64,000 nucleotides of DNA, from contig CAYNRE010000072.1 in NCBI GenBank assembly GCA_964399535.1, positions 79,527-143,526 on the forward strand, given 5' to 3'. Below, in pieces: positions 32,801 to 40,503 of this stretch (positions are counted from its first letter, which is position 1; every line of letters starts with the position of its first letter). The notes below the pieces were generated by a model. That model made no database searches, had not been told where the DNA came from, and saw only the letters and a list, made by a program, of their open reading frames with translations. The translations under genes were made by a program, and so were the position numbers. Source of the stretch: CAYNRE01 sp964399535. GTDB taxonomy: Bacteria; Planctomycetota; Planctomycetia; Pirellulales; CAYNRE01.

Positions 32801-33647
32801 CCACGGCGAAGACTTGCCCGTTGAGCGGCAGGATGCCGTGGCAGTTGGTGAGCTGATCGCAGTAGGTGGAAACCACGTCCCAGGAGCCGTCTTGGTCCTG
32901 ATCCTGGATCAGCAACAAGGGGCCCCGTTCGCGCGAGGCGATGATCTGCCCCAGCTCGTTAAAGGCCATCGCCACGAGCGAGCCGGTTTGATCGGGCCGG
33001 GCCACCCGCTCGACACGGAACTCGGAGGCGATGCGGAACCGTCCGCGGCCGGCGGCCCCCATGACCTGGTCCCCCCAGGGGGCGGCCTGTCCCAGTTCCC
33101 CGAGAACGCGGGCCGGCTTCCAGTTGTCTTCGCGGAAGTTGGGCTGCTGCCAGAAGCGGGCCTCTTCGGTGCTGGCCCTCCAGGTGCCGTCGGTCGAGTA
33201 CGAGACGTCGGTGTTTCCCTTGTTACGCACCGAAACCGACGCCACCATGCCCGCGGCGCCGGTGCCGCTATTCTCGGCGCGGACGGCGATTACGTTGCGG
33301 CCGCGAAACAGCAAGGGCAACAGGTCGTAGGTATCGAGCTTCTTCCAATCCTGACCCGCCCCGACCCGGCGGCCGTTGACGTACAGCTCGTAGCGGTCGT
33401 CGGCCGTGATCTCGATCTGGGCCACCTCGGGGTTCTGGACGCTGAACACCTTGCGGAAGTAAACCGCGCCCGGCGGGAAGGTGGTTCCCTCTCCGTCGGA
33501 GCTCCAGATCCACTGGGCTTCGCCCGAATCGACCGCCTGGGCCAGCGTGGATTCTCCGCCGGCCAGGGCGGCCCCCAGCCAAGCACTCAGCACCAGTCCT
33601 GCACGCCTCGTCCATGCTCTGGAGCGGCCCTGCATTGCGTACCTCAT
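29859..33647 (-). CDS. PVC-type membrane-bound dehydrogenase with HEAT repeats and haem-c domain
   Basis: 1262 residues. A signal peptide (1-35) is followed by a beta-sandwich like the N-terminal domain of alpha-L-rhamnosidases (WIWSSDGEG, then ADDRYELYVNG). Next is a glucose/sorbosone dehydrogenase-type beta-propeller of the PVC family (about 180-540, with GDGPEKTGFYRL and DVDGSFVELYAGGFRNAYDM). HEAT-like helices fill about 590-1080. The C-terminal domain has one haem-c site, CVKCH, near residue 1137. It is predicted to act outside the cytoplasm as an electron-transferring dehydrogenase. Substrate unknown. ATG 33635 is a possible alternative start. metG ends 174 bases upstream on the same strand. 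Confidence 0.9.
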   Translation of the reverse strand: MRYAMQGRSRAWTRRAGLVLSAWLGAALAGGESTLAQAVDSGEAQWIWSSDGEGTTFPPGAVYFRKVFSVQNPEVAQIEITADDRYELYVNGRRVGAGQDWKKLDTYDLLPLLFRGRNVIAVRAENSGTGAAGMVASVSVRNKGNTDVSYSTDGTWRASTEEARFWQQPNFREDNWKPARVLGELGQAAPWGDQVMGAAGRGRFRIASEFRVERVARPDQTGSLVAMAFNELGQIIASRERGPLLLIQDQDQDGSWDVVSTYCDQLTNCHGILPLNGQVFAVGDGPEKTGFYRLTDSDRDGVVDDIKLLFKFVGGMGEHGPHAPVLGPDGFIYLMIGNHARAEPEYEPTSPLLHYYEGDLVQPRYEDAGGHAHGIKAPGGTVIRTDVDGSFVELYAGGFRNAYDMAFNRQGDLFTFDSDMEWDVGLPWYRPTRVNHVVPGAEFGWRSGWANWPAYFFDSLPATIDIGRGSPTGVECYNHYMFPARYHNALFLADWSLGRIVAVRLQSAGGSYQARSEIFLQGRPLNVTDLAVGPDGWLYFSTGGRGTEGGLYRVRWLGKVPPRPKYPGVMPAIRQPQLTSAWGRNRVANLKLKLGDAWDSQLEALALDARAAAEDRTRALDLMQLVGPFPGSQLLLDLSETESAEVRAKAAYLMGVNAGEDTASRLVELLDDEDPGVRRHACQALLRSGQSPPVEQLLELAADPAVFVRWAARMALERAPVDQWQSTILSTDNPRLFVEGAAALLALDPQPVTVNAVLARASEVMRGFVADQEFLALLRVIQVALDRGKIAPDAAGELRQQLAEEYPSLNPEMNRELVRLLAYLQPAGVTERMMEQLANDEVPLVEKLHVAFYARFLNTGWTLPEKMDLLAFYEYARDLPGGHSFKGYIDNVCRDFVGQMTEDELWAVLDRATELPNGALMALYRLPEHPSAEVIARLIEIDRQLTAVDSEAARRLGTGIVAVLGSSRDAEAMKYLREAFERTPDRREDLAMGLAQEPNGENFPLLLRSLPVVEGAAAREVLARLSEVDQVPEQPEPLRQVILCGLKLKEEGAKYSLAILEKWTGEKPYENDAKWDAAMATWQQWFAEKYPDLPPAVLPTSATGTRWALPQLVEYLASADGQGGNAARGERVFTKAQCVKCHRYGSRGEGLGPDLTTVSQRFQRKEILESVLHPSQVISDQYASKTVLTNDGRTFTGIVDPSRSDVVVILESNGEKREVPRDQIDEIVPSSKSAMPEGLFDELTLDEISDLFAFLSRPPAVR

Positions 33648-33820
33648 TGGTCGATGATCGAAGAATGGGATCGGCCAGAACTTTCCCCCACGCGCCGGTC
33701 CAGCGCCCCCGGCACGGCGTGGCCCCAGCGTACCGGGCTGAACCAGCCGCGACAACCGGAGTGAGCCGCGCGGGGGGCCGAGCCAGGGCGCCGGCGAAAC
33801 GCCTGCGCCACGGGGCGATA

Positions 33821-35896
33821 TCAATGCAAGCGTTGGCCCGGCTTGGCCCCCGTGTCGGGGCTGAGCACGAAAATGTCTTTCCCGCCGCCGCCGGCCGCCA
33901 CGACCATTCCTTCGCTGGTGCCGAACGACATTTGCCGGGGGGCCAAGTTGGCCACGAACACGATCAGCCGCCCGACCAGACCCGCTGGATCGTAGGCGCT
34001 TTTGATGCCCGCGAACACGGTGCGGCGCTCGTCGCCCCCCAGGCTCAGAGTCAGCTTCAGAATCTTCTTGGCCCCGGGCACCTCTTCGGCAGCCAGCACC
34101 CGGGCCACGCGAAGATCGACTTTGAGAAAGTCGTCGATCGTAATCGTCTCGGCGAGCGGCTCGGCGGCCAAGGCCTCGGGCCCGTCGACGGGCGGAGCAC
34201 TTCCGGCGGCCGCAGGGCTGTGGGCCGCGCTCGCGGCGGCGGCACCCCCTTCGCCGGGCGCCGACTGACTGTTTTCGATCATGGCTTGCACCTGTTTGGG
34301 TTCAACCCGTTTGAGCATGTGTTGAAATTCACCCACCGCCGTCCCCACCACCGGTTCGGCCGATTCGCGCCAATCCAGGAGCGGTACCCCGAGCAAGGCC
34401 CGAGTCTGCTCGGCCAAGCGCGGCAACACCGGCGCCAAGTAAAGCACGAGTTGGCGAAACAAGTTGAGGGCGATCGTCGAAACGTCTTGCAGCTCGGCGG
34501 CACGGGCCGGGTCTTTTTTCAGGTTCCAGGGAGCCCGCTCCTCGACGAACTGATTGGCCCGATCGGCCAGGGCCATGACCAGCCGCATCGCGCGGTTGTA
34601 GTCGAGCCCTTCGTAGGCCGCCGCGATCGCCTCGCCCGCCTCGGCCGCGTGGCGGAATAGCCCGCCATCGTCGGGGTACCGGGCCGAGAGCCCCGTTTCG
34701 CGCACGAATCGGGCCGTGCGGCTGGCCAGGTTGACCAGTTTGCCGACCAGGTCGGAGTTCACCTTGGTGACGAACTCCTCCAGGTTCAGGTCCAGGTTGT
34801 CCAGCCGGGGCGTCAGCTTCGAGGCGTAATAGTAGCGCAGGCAAGCCGGATCGAGGTATTCCAGATAGGTCGAGGCCAGCACAAAGGTGCCGCGCGTCTT
34901 CGACATCTTCTCGCCATCGACGGTCAGGAACCCGTGCACATGCACCTGGGTGGGTAGCGCGTAGCCGGCGGCCTGAAGCATGACCGGCCAAAACAAGGTG
35001 TGAAAGTAGGTAATGTCTTTGCCAATAAAGTGATGAATCTCGGCCTCGCCCCGCCACCAGTCGTCGAGCGACCCGCCCTGCTCGGCACACCAATCGGCCG
35101 TGCTGGCGATGTAACCGATGGGGGCGTCGAACCAGACATACCAGTAGTGTTCTCCGCCGGTGCCGGGGATGTCGAAGCCGAAGTAGGGGGCGGGCCGCGA
35201 AACGTCCCAATCGCGCAGCGGCTCGGCCAGAAACGCGCCGGCCAGCCAGCGGGCGACGTCGTCTTGCAGGTGGCCGCCGCGCTGCGTCCATTGGTCCAGG
35301 AAGGCGTGCCGCTTCTCCGTGTTGACGAAAAAGTGCTGGCTCGAGCGCAGTTCGGGCTTGGCCCCCGAATGGGCGCTGCGCGGCTCGATGAGTTCGGCAG
35401 CGGTGTAGGTGCGGCTGCATTTCTCGCAGCCATCGCCGTACTGGTCGGTCGCGCCACAGTAGGGACAGGTTCCCCGCACGAACCGGTCGGCCAGAAAGGT
35501 GCCGGCCACGGGGTCGTAGAGCTGCTCAACCGGCCGGGTTTCGATCAGCCCGGCCGCGTTCAATCCGGCCCAAAACTCGGCGCAGAGCCGCCGGTTCGAG
35601 GGGCTGTGGGTGCTGCCGTAGTGGTCGAACTGGACGTCGAATCCGGCGAAATCGCGGCGATGGGCGGCATGCATGTCGGCGATGACCGCCTCGGGCGGGC
35701 GCCCCTCTTGCCGGGCCCGGATCATGATGGCCGTGCCGTGGGTGTCGTCGGCGCAAACGAACAACACCCGGTGGCCGCGAAGCCGCTGCAGCCGCACCCA
35801 AATATCGGTCTGAATGTATTCGACCAGATGCCCCAGATGGATATGTCCGTTGGCGTAGGGCAGCGCGGCCGTGACCAGAATCCGCTTGGACGGCAT
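33821..35896 (-). CDS. metG: Methionyl-tRNA synthetase
   Basis: 691 residues. Class I synthetase motifs are clear: the HIGH-type HLGH at 20-23 (ANGHIHLGHL) and the KMSKS-type KMSKT (EKMSKTRGTF). A zinc-knuckle region has CPYCGATDQYGDGCEKC. The C-terminus carries an EMAP/Trbp-type tRNA-binding domain after an Ala/Pro-rich linker (IDDFLKVDLRVARVLAAEEV). It charges tRNA-Met with methionine. ATG 35896 (MPSKRILVTAALPYANG) is the family start; the frame continues upstream but is not conserved-looking. The large haem protein lies downstream on the same strand. Confidence 0.96.
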   Translation of the reverse strand: MPSKRILVTAALPYANGHIHLGHLVEYIQTDIWVRLQRLRGHRVLFVCADDTHGTAIMIRARQEGRPPEAVIADMHAAHRRDFAGFDVQFDHYGSTHSPSNRRLCAEFWAGLNAAGLIETRPVEQLYDPVAGTFLADRFVRGTCPYCGATDQYGDGCEKCSRTYTAAELIEPRSAHSGAKPELRSSQHFFVNTEKRHAFLDQWTQRGGHLQDDVARWLAGAFLAEPLRDWDVSRPAPYFGFDIPGTGGEHYWYVWFDAPIGYIASTADWCAEQGGSLDDWWRGEAEIHHFIGKDITYFHTLFWPVMLQAAGYALPTQVHVHGFLTVDGEKMSKTRGTFVLASTYLEYLDPACLRYYYASKLTPRLDNLDLNLEEFVTKVNSDLVGKLVNLASRTARFVRETGLSARYPDDGGLFRHAAEAGEAIAAAYEGLDYNRAMRLVMALADRANQFVEERAPWNLKKDPARAAELQDVSTIALNLFRQLVLYLAPVLPRLAEQTRALLGVPLLDWRESAEPVVGTAVGEFQHMLKRVEPKQVQAMIENSQSAPGEGGAAAASAAHSPAAAGSAPPVDGPEALAAEPLAETITIDDFLKVDLRVARVLAAEEVPGAKKILKLTLSLGGDERRTVFAGIKSAYDPAGLVGRLIVFVANLAPRQMSFGTSEGMVVAAGGGGKDIFVLSPDTGAKPGQRLH

Positions 35897-36100
35897 CCAG
35901 GATTTCCTGCGAATTGGGTGCGTTGATCCGTCGAGCCGGGTATTGTAGTGAAAACCCGGCCCCTCGCAGAGGCCGGCTTGGGCTCCGGGTCGTTGAGGCG
36001 GCGGGCCCCCCCGAGTTTTGGCGACGTCGCCGGTGATCGTGCATCGACGTTTTGGGGCAGGCCGCCCGGGGCCGAGCCCGGACAGCGATCGGGGTGCGTT

Positions 36101-37519
36101 GTGGCGCACATCTTCACCACCCACGGCCGGCAGCCGCCCCGCCCTCTGGCGGCAGGCGGGCCGAAGCTTTCGCGCCGCCGGCTGTTACAAATCGGCAGCC
36201 TGGGCGGGCTCGGCCTGAACCTGGCCAGCGCGGCCCGATGGGCGGCCGCCTCGCCGGCCGAGCCGGCTCGGCAGGGTTTACCGCCGCTGGATGCCTGCAT
36301 TCTCATTTTCTACTACGGTGGTCCGAGCCATATCGATACCTGGGATCCCAAGCCCCTGGCCCCGCGCGAAGTGCGGGGTGAATTCGCTCCGATCCAGTCG
36401 CGCGTGCCGGGGCTGTGGCTGACCGAACAGGTTCCGCACACCGCGGGGGTGGCCGAGCACCTGGCCGTGGTCCGCAGCCTGCACCACCCGATGCGCAATC
36501 ACAATTCGGCGGCGGTCGAGGCGCTCTGCGGCCGCACGCCGCTGCGGGGAGATTTGGAGCTGTTGGCCAACGACCCGGCGACCGACTTCCCCTGTTACGG
36601 TTCGGCCGTGGGGCACCTGGTTCCACCGCGCGAGCAGTTACCCGTGAGCGTGGCGCTACCCCATGTGATGTACAACGTGGTGATGCTGCCGGGGCAGACC
36701 GCCGGATTCCTCGGGCCGGCATTCGACCCGCTGCGAATTTCGGCCGACCCCAACGCCGTGCCGTTTCGAGTGCCGGAACTAGAGCTACCGGCCGATTTCA
36801 CCTTCGACAAGCTGGCCAGTCGCCACGCGCTTTGGCAGTCGCTCGATGGCCAACTGGCCTCGCTTCGCGCGGCCCGAGACCCCGGCCAACTCGACCATTA
36901 CTACCAGCGGGCATTCTCGCTCTTGGAGAGCAACGCCCTGCGCCAGGCTTTGGCGCTGGACCAGGAAACCGCGGCGCGGCGCGAGCGCTACGGGCGCACC
37001 ACGCACGGCCAGAGCGTGCTCTTGGCTTGCCGCCTGGTCGAGGCGGGGGTGCGATTCGTCAGCGTCTACGACCGGGTACACAACGGCCTGAACAACTGGG
37101 ACACCCATCTGGACAACTTCGGCCGGCTGAAAAACGACTTGCTGCCCCCCACGGATCGATCGCTGGCCGCGCTGATTGCCGACCTGGCCGAGCAGGGACG
37201 GCTGGAGCGCACCTTGGTGGTGGCCCTGGGTGAGTTCGGCCGGACGCCCATGATTAACGCTCAGGCGGGTCGAGACCACTGGCCCGATTGCTACAGCGTG
37301 ATTCTTGCCGGTGGCGGTGTCGTGGGGGGCGCCATTCACGGCCAGAGCGATCGCCTGGGAAGCTCGCCGGCGCAGGACCCGGCGACCCCCGGCGATTTGG
37401 CCGCCACGATCTTCTGGCGATTTGGTCTGGATCCGCATCAAGAGGTTTTCGATCCCAGCGGCCGACCCTACCGATTGGCCGAGGGAGAGCCTTTGCGCAA
37501 TTTGTTCGGCGTCGGCTAA
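36101..37519 (+). CDS. Tat-exported DUF1501 protein
   Basis: About 472 residues. A twin-arginine signal is evident: SRRRLLQIGSLGGLGL near residue 24, with a hydrophobic run and an Ala-rich end. The rest is a DUF1501 domain, an alkaline-phosphatase/sulfatase-like fold, with the early FYYGGPSHIDTWDPK, the middle HPMRNHNSAA and the late GEFGRTPMIN motifs. The activity of DUF1501 proteins is not established; they are numerous in planctomycetes and often pair with DUF1549/DUF1553 cytochrome proteins, but no partner is adjacent here. The start is a GTG at 36101; the frame is open to 35948. It is divergent from metG. Confidence 0.87.
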   Translation: MAHIFTTHGRQPPRPLAAGGPKLSRRRLLQIGSLGGLGLNLASAARWAAASPAEPARQGLPPLDACILIFYYGGPSHIDTWDPKPLAPREVRGEFAPIQSRVPGLWLTEQVPHTAGVAEHLAVVRSLHHPMRNHNSAAVEALCGRTPLRGDLELLANDPATDFPCYGSAVGHLVPPREQLPVSVALPHVMYNVVMLPGQTAGFLGPAFDPLRISADPNAVPFRVPELELPADFTFDKLASRHALWQSLDGQLASLRAARDPGQLDHYYQRAFSLLESNALRQALALDQETAARRERYGRTTHGQSVLLACRLVEAGVRFVSVYDRVHNGLNNWDTHLDNFGRLKNDLLPPTDRSLAALIADLAEQGRLERTLVVALGEFGRTPMINAQAGRDHWPDCYSVILAGGGVVGGAIHGQSDRLGSSPAQDPATPGDLAATIFWRFGLDPHQEVFDPSGRPYRLAEGEPLRNLFGVG

Positions 37520-37672
37520 CGCCCGTCGGCGGAGGAAATCGCTCGTTTCTCGCCGCGCAAGCCGCGCGCCGTTTTGACCGTGCCCATTTCCAGGGGTATG
37601 GTTGCCTATGGCCCTTGGGCCGACCGCCGCCGCGATTGGGCGCGGCGCTCTTGGTACGCGAAAGGCGCGCTC

Positions 37673-37837
37673 ATGGATCGCTTCTTGTCCGAGTCGCTGC
37701 TCTGGCTGGTGGGTTTCTCGCTGTTTGCGCTCGTGCAAATCGCGGGGGGAATCACACTGGGCCGCTGGCTGGGGCGGGCCAGTCGCCGGTCGCAAATGGT
37801 CGAAAGCGTGCCCGCGTCGGGCCAGCTGGCGAATTGA
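37673..37837 (+). CDS. Putative small single-pass membrane protein
   Basis: 54 residues starting at ATG 37673. The segment LLWLVGFSLFALVQIAGGIT is a good membrane helix, followed by a basic GRWLGRASRRS and a short polar tail. No family is recognised. A plausible short gene because the hydrophobic helix sits in the middle with positively charged flanks, but it could also be chance. The DUF1501 gene lies 153 bases upstream on the same strand. Confidence 0.45.
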   Translation: MDRFLSESLLWLVGFSLFALVQIAGGITLGRWLGRASRRSQMVESVPASGQLAN

Positions 37838-37910
37838 GCGACGAGGGCGCAGGGCCGGAAAGCGGCCCCTGGCGAGCGGGTCCGCTGCTGTGGCAGCCCC
37901 CGGGCGGCGC

Positions 37911-37958
37911 AATAAAAAAGGATCAGGGTCATCCGGTCCGTCGGATGACCATGATCCT
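37911..37958 (-). terminator. Intrinsic terminator, minus strand
   Basis: Inverted repeat of 17 bp with one mismatch (37919-37935 with 37942-37958, loop 37936-37941) followed on the minus strand by six T and then ATT (A-run at 37911-37919). Confidence 0.78.
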
Positions 37959-38104
37959 ATTCCTGAAACGGGACTGAGCGTGTCCCGTCCTCCCGGTGCC
38001 GATCGGCTACCCATCGTATCGGCCGGCGTCTGGCGGTCGCTAAAGAGGGAATCGGAGAATCGCCGGGGTGGGCCTGTTTTCGGCCGCCGCGGTAGGGGGG
38101 CGCC
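37911..38104 (-). ncRNA. Candidate small RNA between tandem terminators
   Basis: The second minus-direction terminator at 37911-37958 has no minus-strand gene of its own: the nearest one ends at 38242 and already has a terminator at 38105-38145. The interval has a stable 7-bp hairpin (37968-37988) just before the terminator stem. A short structured transcript starting near 38100 would explain both terminators. No promoter is clear, so this is a hypothesis. Confidence 0.3.
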
Positions 38105-38145
38105 AAACAAAAAAACGAGGGATCGACCGTTGGGTCGATCCCTCG
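38105..38145 (-). terminator. Intrinsic terminator of the Cys-rich secreted protein gene
   Basis: A perfect 13-bp stem (38116-38128 with 38133-38145, loop GTTG) is followed on the minus strand by a T-rich run (A-rich 38105-38115 on the plus strand). It lies about 97 bases after the stop of the gene at 38242-39195. Confidence 0.85.
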
Positions 38146-38241
38146 CGTCCAAGTTTGGGATGTTCCGTCTTGAGTCTCCTCCCCAGTCGACCCAACCCGA
38201 AACGTCCCACAACTCTCCTACTTTCAGGTCCGGCCGCTGGC

Positions 38242-39195
38242 TTATCGCCAGAGCGTGCTCGCCGGCGAGCCATCCGAGGCGGTCAGTTCGCGCTCTTGGG
38301 GCTCGTCTCCCTCGGGACGATTCTGTTCGTCGGACGAGGGCGAGAAGGGGCCCAGGTGCGGCCCCTCGGGCGATTCGATCACTTCGGATTGGTCCGCGGG
38401 GACAACCTCACCGGCCCGGCTCGAACGGGCGCCCTGGGCGGGGCGTCGCGATCGCCAATTCTGCGGGTCCTGGTCCATGGGTTGCTCGGGCTGCCGCAGT
38501 GGCGCTCCGCGCGGCACGACGGTCTCGGCGGGGCCCAAGGTGCCATCGGTGGCCGGTTCGCGTTGCACCGGAGCGGAGTAGACCGGCTCGGCGGTGTCCC
38601 AGCCCGGTGTGACGGTTACTTCTCCCATTTCTCCGCCTTCGTACTCCAGGCCGCTCATCGCGCCGGCAGACTCCATGGGCATCTCGCCGCAGCAGTCGCC
38701 GATCAGCTCGCACTCTTGCTTGCCCGTGAGCTTATTCCAGAAGTTACGGAAGCAATGCCCTGAAAACAGGCCGTGGCGCTGCTCTTCGCAATCCAGGGGC
38801 TCACACTCGGATGGGCACTCGTCGCCCCGGTGACGCAGGTTGTGCCAGAAGCTTTGCCAGGCTTCGACCAATCGGCAGCGGTGCTTCTCGCACGGGGTTT
38901 CGGTGCAGCACTCCATCGGCTCGCCGCAATCGCCGCCGTAGGTGCCCGGCACGGCGCCGCCCCAACTAACGGTGTCGTGTCCGGGGTACTCGGTCCTACC
39001 GCTCGACCAGACGACCCGGGCGGGGGTCACCGCTTGGGGCAATTGAGCCACGGGGCGGGCCGAGGCGGCGGCCAGCGACGCGGCGCTGGCCGACACGGCA
39101 AACTGACCCAGGGGCTGACCGGCCGAAACCATCGTCGACCGGGTGAGCAACAGCAGCGCGATCAGCGCTACGGGGGAGGCAAACCGACCAGTCAT
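38242..39195 (-). CDS. Secreted Cys-rich hypothetical protein
   Basis: 317 residues. The signal peptide (about 1-27, VALIALLLLTRSTMVSAGQ) has a good ribosome site upstream (AGAGGAA on the minus strand, six to seven bases before ATG 39195). The middle third is rich in cysteine (CTETPCEKHRC, CPSECEPLDCEEQ, CELIGDCCGE), with Phe/Trp-rich spacers. The C-terminal third is acidic and Pro/Glu-rich. No enzyme motif is present. Planctomycete cell walls contain Cys-rich proteins, so an envelope role is reasonable, but it is not a recognised family member. It ends at a strong terminator. Confidence 0.75.
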   Translation of the reverse strand: MTGRFASPVALIALLLLTRSTMVSAGQPLGQFAVSASAASLAAASARPVAQLPQAVTPARVVWSSGRTEYPGHDTVSWGGAVPGTYGGDCGEPMECCTETPCEKHRCRLVEAWQSFWHNLRHRGDECPSECEPLDCEEQRHGLFSGHCFRNFWNKLTGKQECELIGDCCGEMPMESAGAMSGLEYEGGEMGEVTVTPGWDTAEPVYSAPVQREPATDGTLGPAETVVPRGAPLRQPEQPMDQDPQNWRSRRPAQGARSSRAGEVVPADQSEVIESPEGPHLGPFSPSSDEQNRPEGDEPQERELTASDGSPASTLWR

Positions 39196-39522
39196 GGAAT
39201 TTCCTCTCTTGGCAATCCATGCACAGGCCGCGAGGACTACCCCCCCGGGCCCGTGCCCGCACCGTCGGTCCACCCGGACCCGAGCGCGGTGGCCCTGGCA
39301 ATCCGCCATCGATGGCGGGAGCTGGCCGTGTTGCCGTACCGAAACATGGCTGCCAAAAGACAACGCGGCAAACTAAAGTGTGGCGTTTGGGCAAGGTTTT
39401 CCGTCAAGCTGCCCGGTTGATAACGATTTTGCCGCCGCCGGCAGGCGTTCTGGTGGGGGCGGCGATGCGGGTGGGGGGCAGTCTGGGGCGTTCCCCGGCG
39501 CCCGCGGGGGGGATCGTCGAAC
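39196..39522. promoter_or_regulatory. Divergent region between the Cys-rich protein and the membrane protein
   Basis: 327 bases containing the upstream signals of both neighbours. Apart from the ribosome site of the minus gene, I see no convincing promoter pair, hairpin or repeat. Confidence 0.35.
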
Positions 39523-40395
39523 GTGCTACCGGCGCTATTGGGGGCCATTGGGCTGGGGCTGCTGCTGGCAACCCGGCGAGCGGTCGCGGGCACCACGCTG
39601 GTGGCCGCCTGGGGCTGGGCACTGTTGGCCGTGGCCTTGGTTGCCGCCGTGGAAAGCTGGGTTGCCCTTGGCGGCGCGAATCGCTCGGCAGCCCTCGTAT
39701 CGCACGCTCGGTACTGGGCCGGGGCGCTGGCGGCCTGCCCAGCCATTGCCGTGTTGGGTTCCAAGCGTCCGCAGCACGGAGCCTGGCAATTCATCGTGGC
39801 TAGCCTGTGGGTCGTGCTGGTCCTTCCCAGCGGGGAAATTCTGCTCGATCGCCCCGGTGATCCGCTGGAGCTTCACGCCGCCCGCAGGGTGTTTTTGGCC
39901 GGTCTGTTGCTGGTGGGCTGGGCGAACTACCTGGGCACGCGCTATTTTTTGTCGGCCACGTTGCTGTTGGCTGCCCAAGCGGGGCTGTTGTGCGACGTTT
40001 TGCTCGGCCGGTCTGGCGTCGGCGCCTTGGGCTCTGGGTTCGAGGCGGTGCGCGGTTGGTTGCCGCTGGTGCTAGGGGTGCTGGCGATTGGCTGGGGGCT
40101 GCGCCAATCCGCGCCGAGTCGCGGTCCGGCGGGCGGCGCGGCTCCCGATGGATGGGCCGACTTTCGCGACCTGTATGGCTGCTTGTGGGCCCTGCGGGTC
40201 GCGGCGCGGCTCAACGCGGTAGCCGCGCAACAAGGTTGGCAGATTCGCCTCGGATGGGATGGCTGGCACACGACCGACGGCGGGGCGCTTTGCCCGGCCC
40301 CCGCCGAGTTGGAGTCGGCCCGGACGCAGCTCCAGGCGCTGCTCAAACGCTTCGTCAGCCCGTTTTGGCTTTCGCTGCGGCATCCTTCGGCATAG
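39523..40395 (+). CDS. Polytopic membrane protein of unknown function
   Basis: 290 residues with about six hydrophobic helices in the first 190 residues (LPALLGAIGLGLLLA; WGWALLAVALVAAVESW; FIVASLWVVLVLP; FLAGLLLVGWANYL; ATLLLAAQAGLLCDVLL; WLPLVLGVLAIGWGL) and a soluble C-terminal domain of about 95 residues. No motif is recognised. GTG 39523 is the natural start at the first helix. The phosphatase gene follows 108 bases downstream and could be co-transcribed. Confidence 0.75.
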   Translation: MLPALLGAIGLGLLLATRRAVAGTTLVAAWGWALLAVALVAAVESWVALGGANRSAALVSHARYWAGALAACPAIAVLGSKRPQHGAWQFIVASLWVVLVLPSGEILLDRPGDPLELHAARRVFLAGLLLVGWANYLGTRYFLSATLLLAAQAGLLCDVLLGRSGVGALGSGFEAVRGWLPLVLGVLAIGWGLRQSAPSRGPAGGAAPDGWADFRDLYGCLWALRVAARLNAVAAQQGWQIRLGWDGWHTTDGGALCPAPAELESARTQLQALLKRFVSPFWLSLRHPSA

Positions 40396-40503
40396 GCTAG
40401 AGCCCGCGGGTTCGATCGCGACCGATGGGGATTCGGCCGTTCTCGGTCGGGCACCGCGCCGACGGCCCATACCCGGTTCTCTTGCTCGAGGGAGGGGGCT
40501 TCC

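Larger units (their letters stand above)
37838..38241. other. 404-bp gene-free region with two minus-direction terminators
   Basis: Holds two intrinsic terminators in the same (minus) orientation and, between them, a 7-bp hairpin at 37968-37988 (stem ACGGGAC with loop TGAGCGT). The longer reading frames that cross it are low-complexity and unconvincing. A short minus-strand transcript could lie at about 37911-38104; it is listed separately. Confidence 0.55.
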
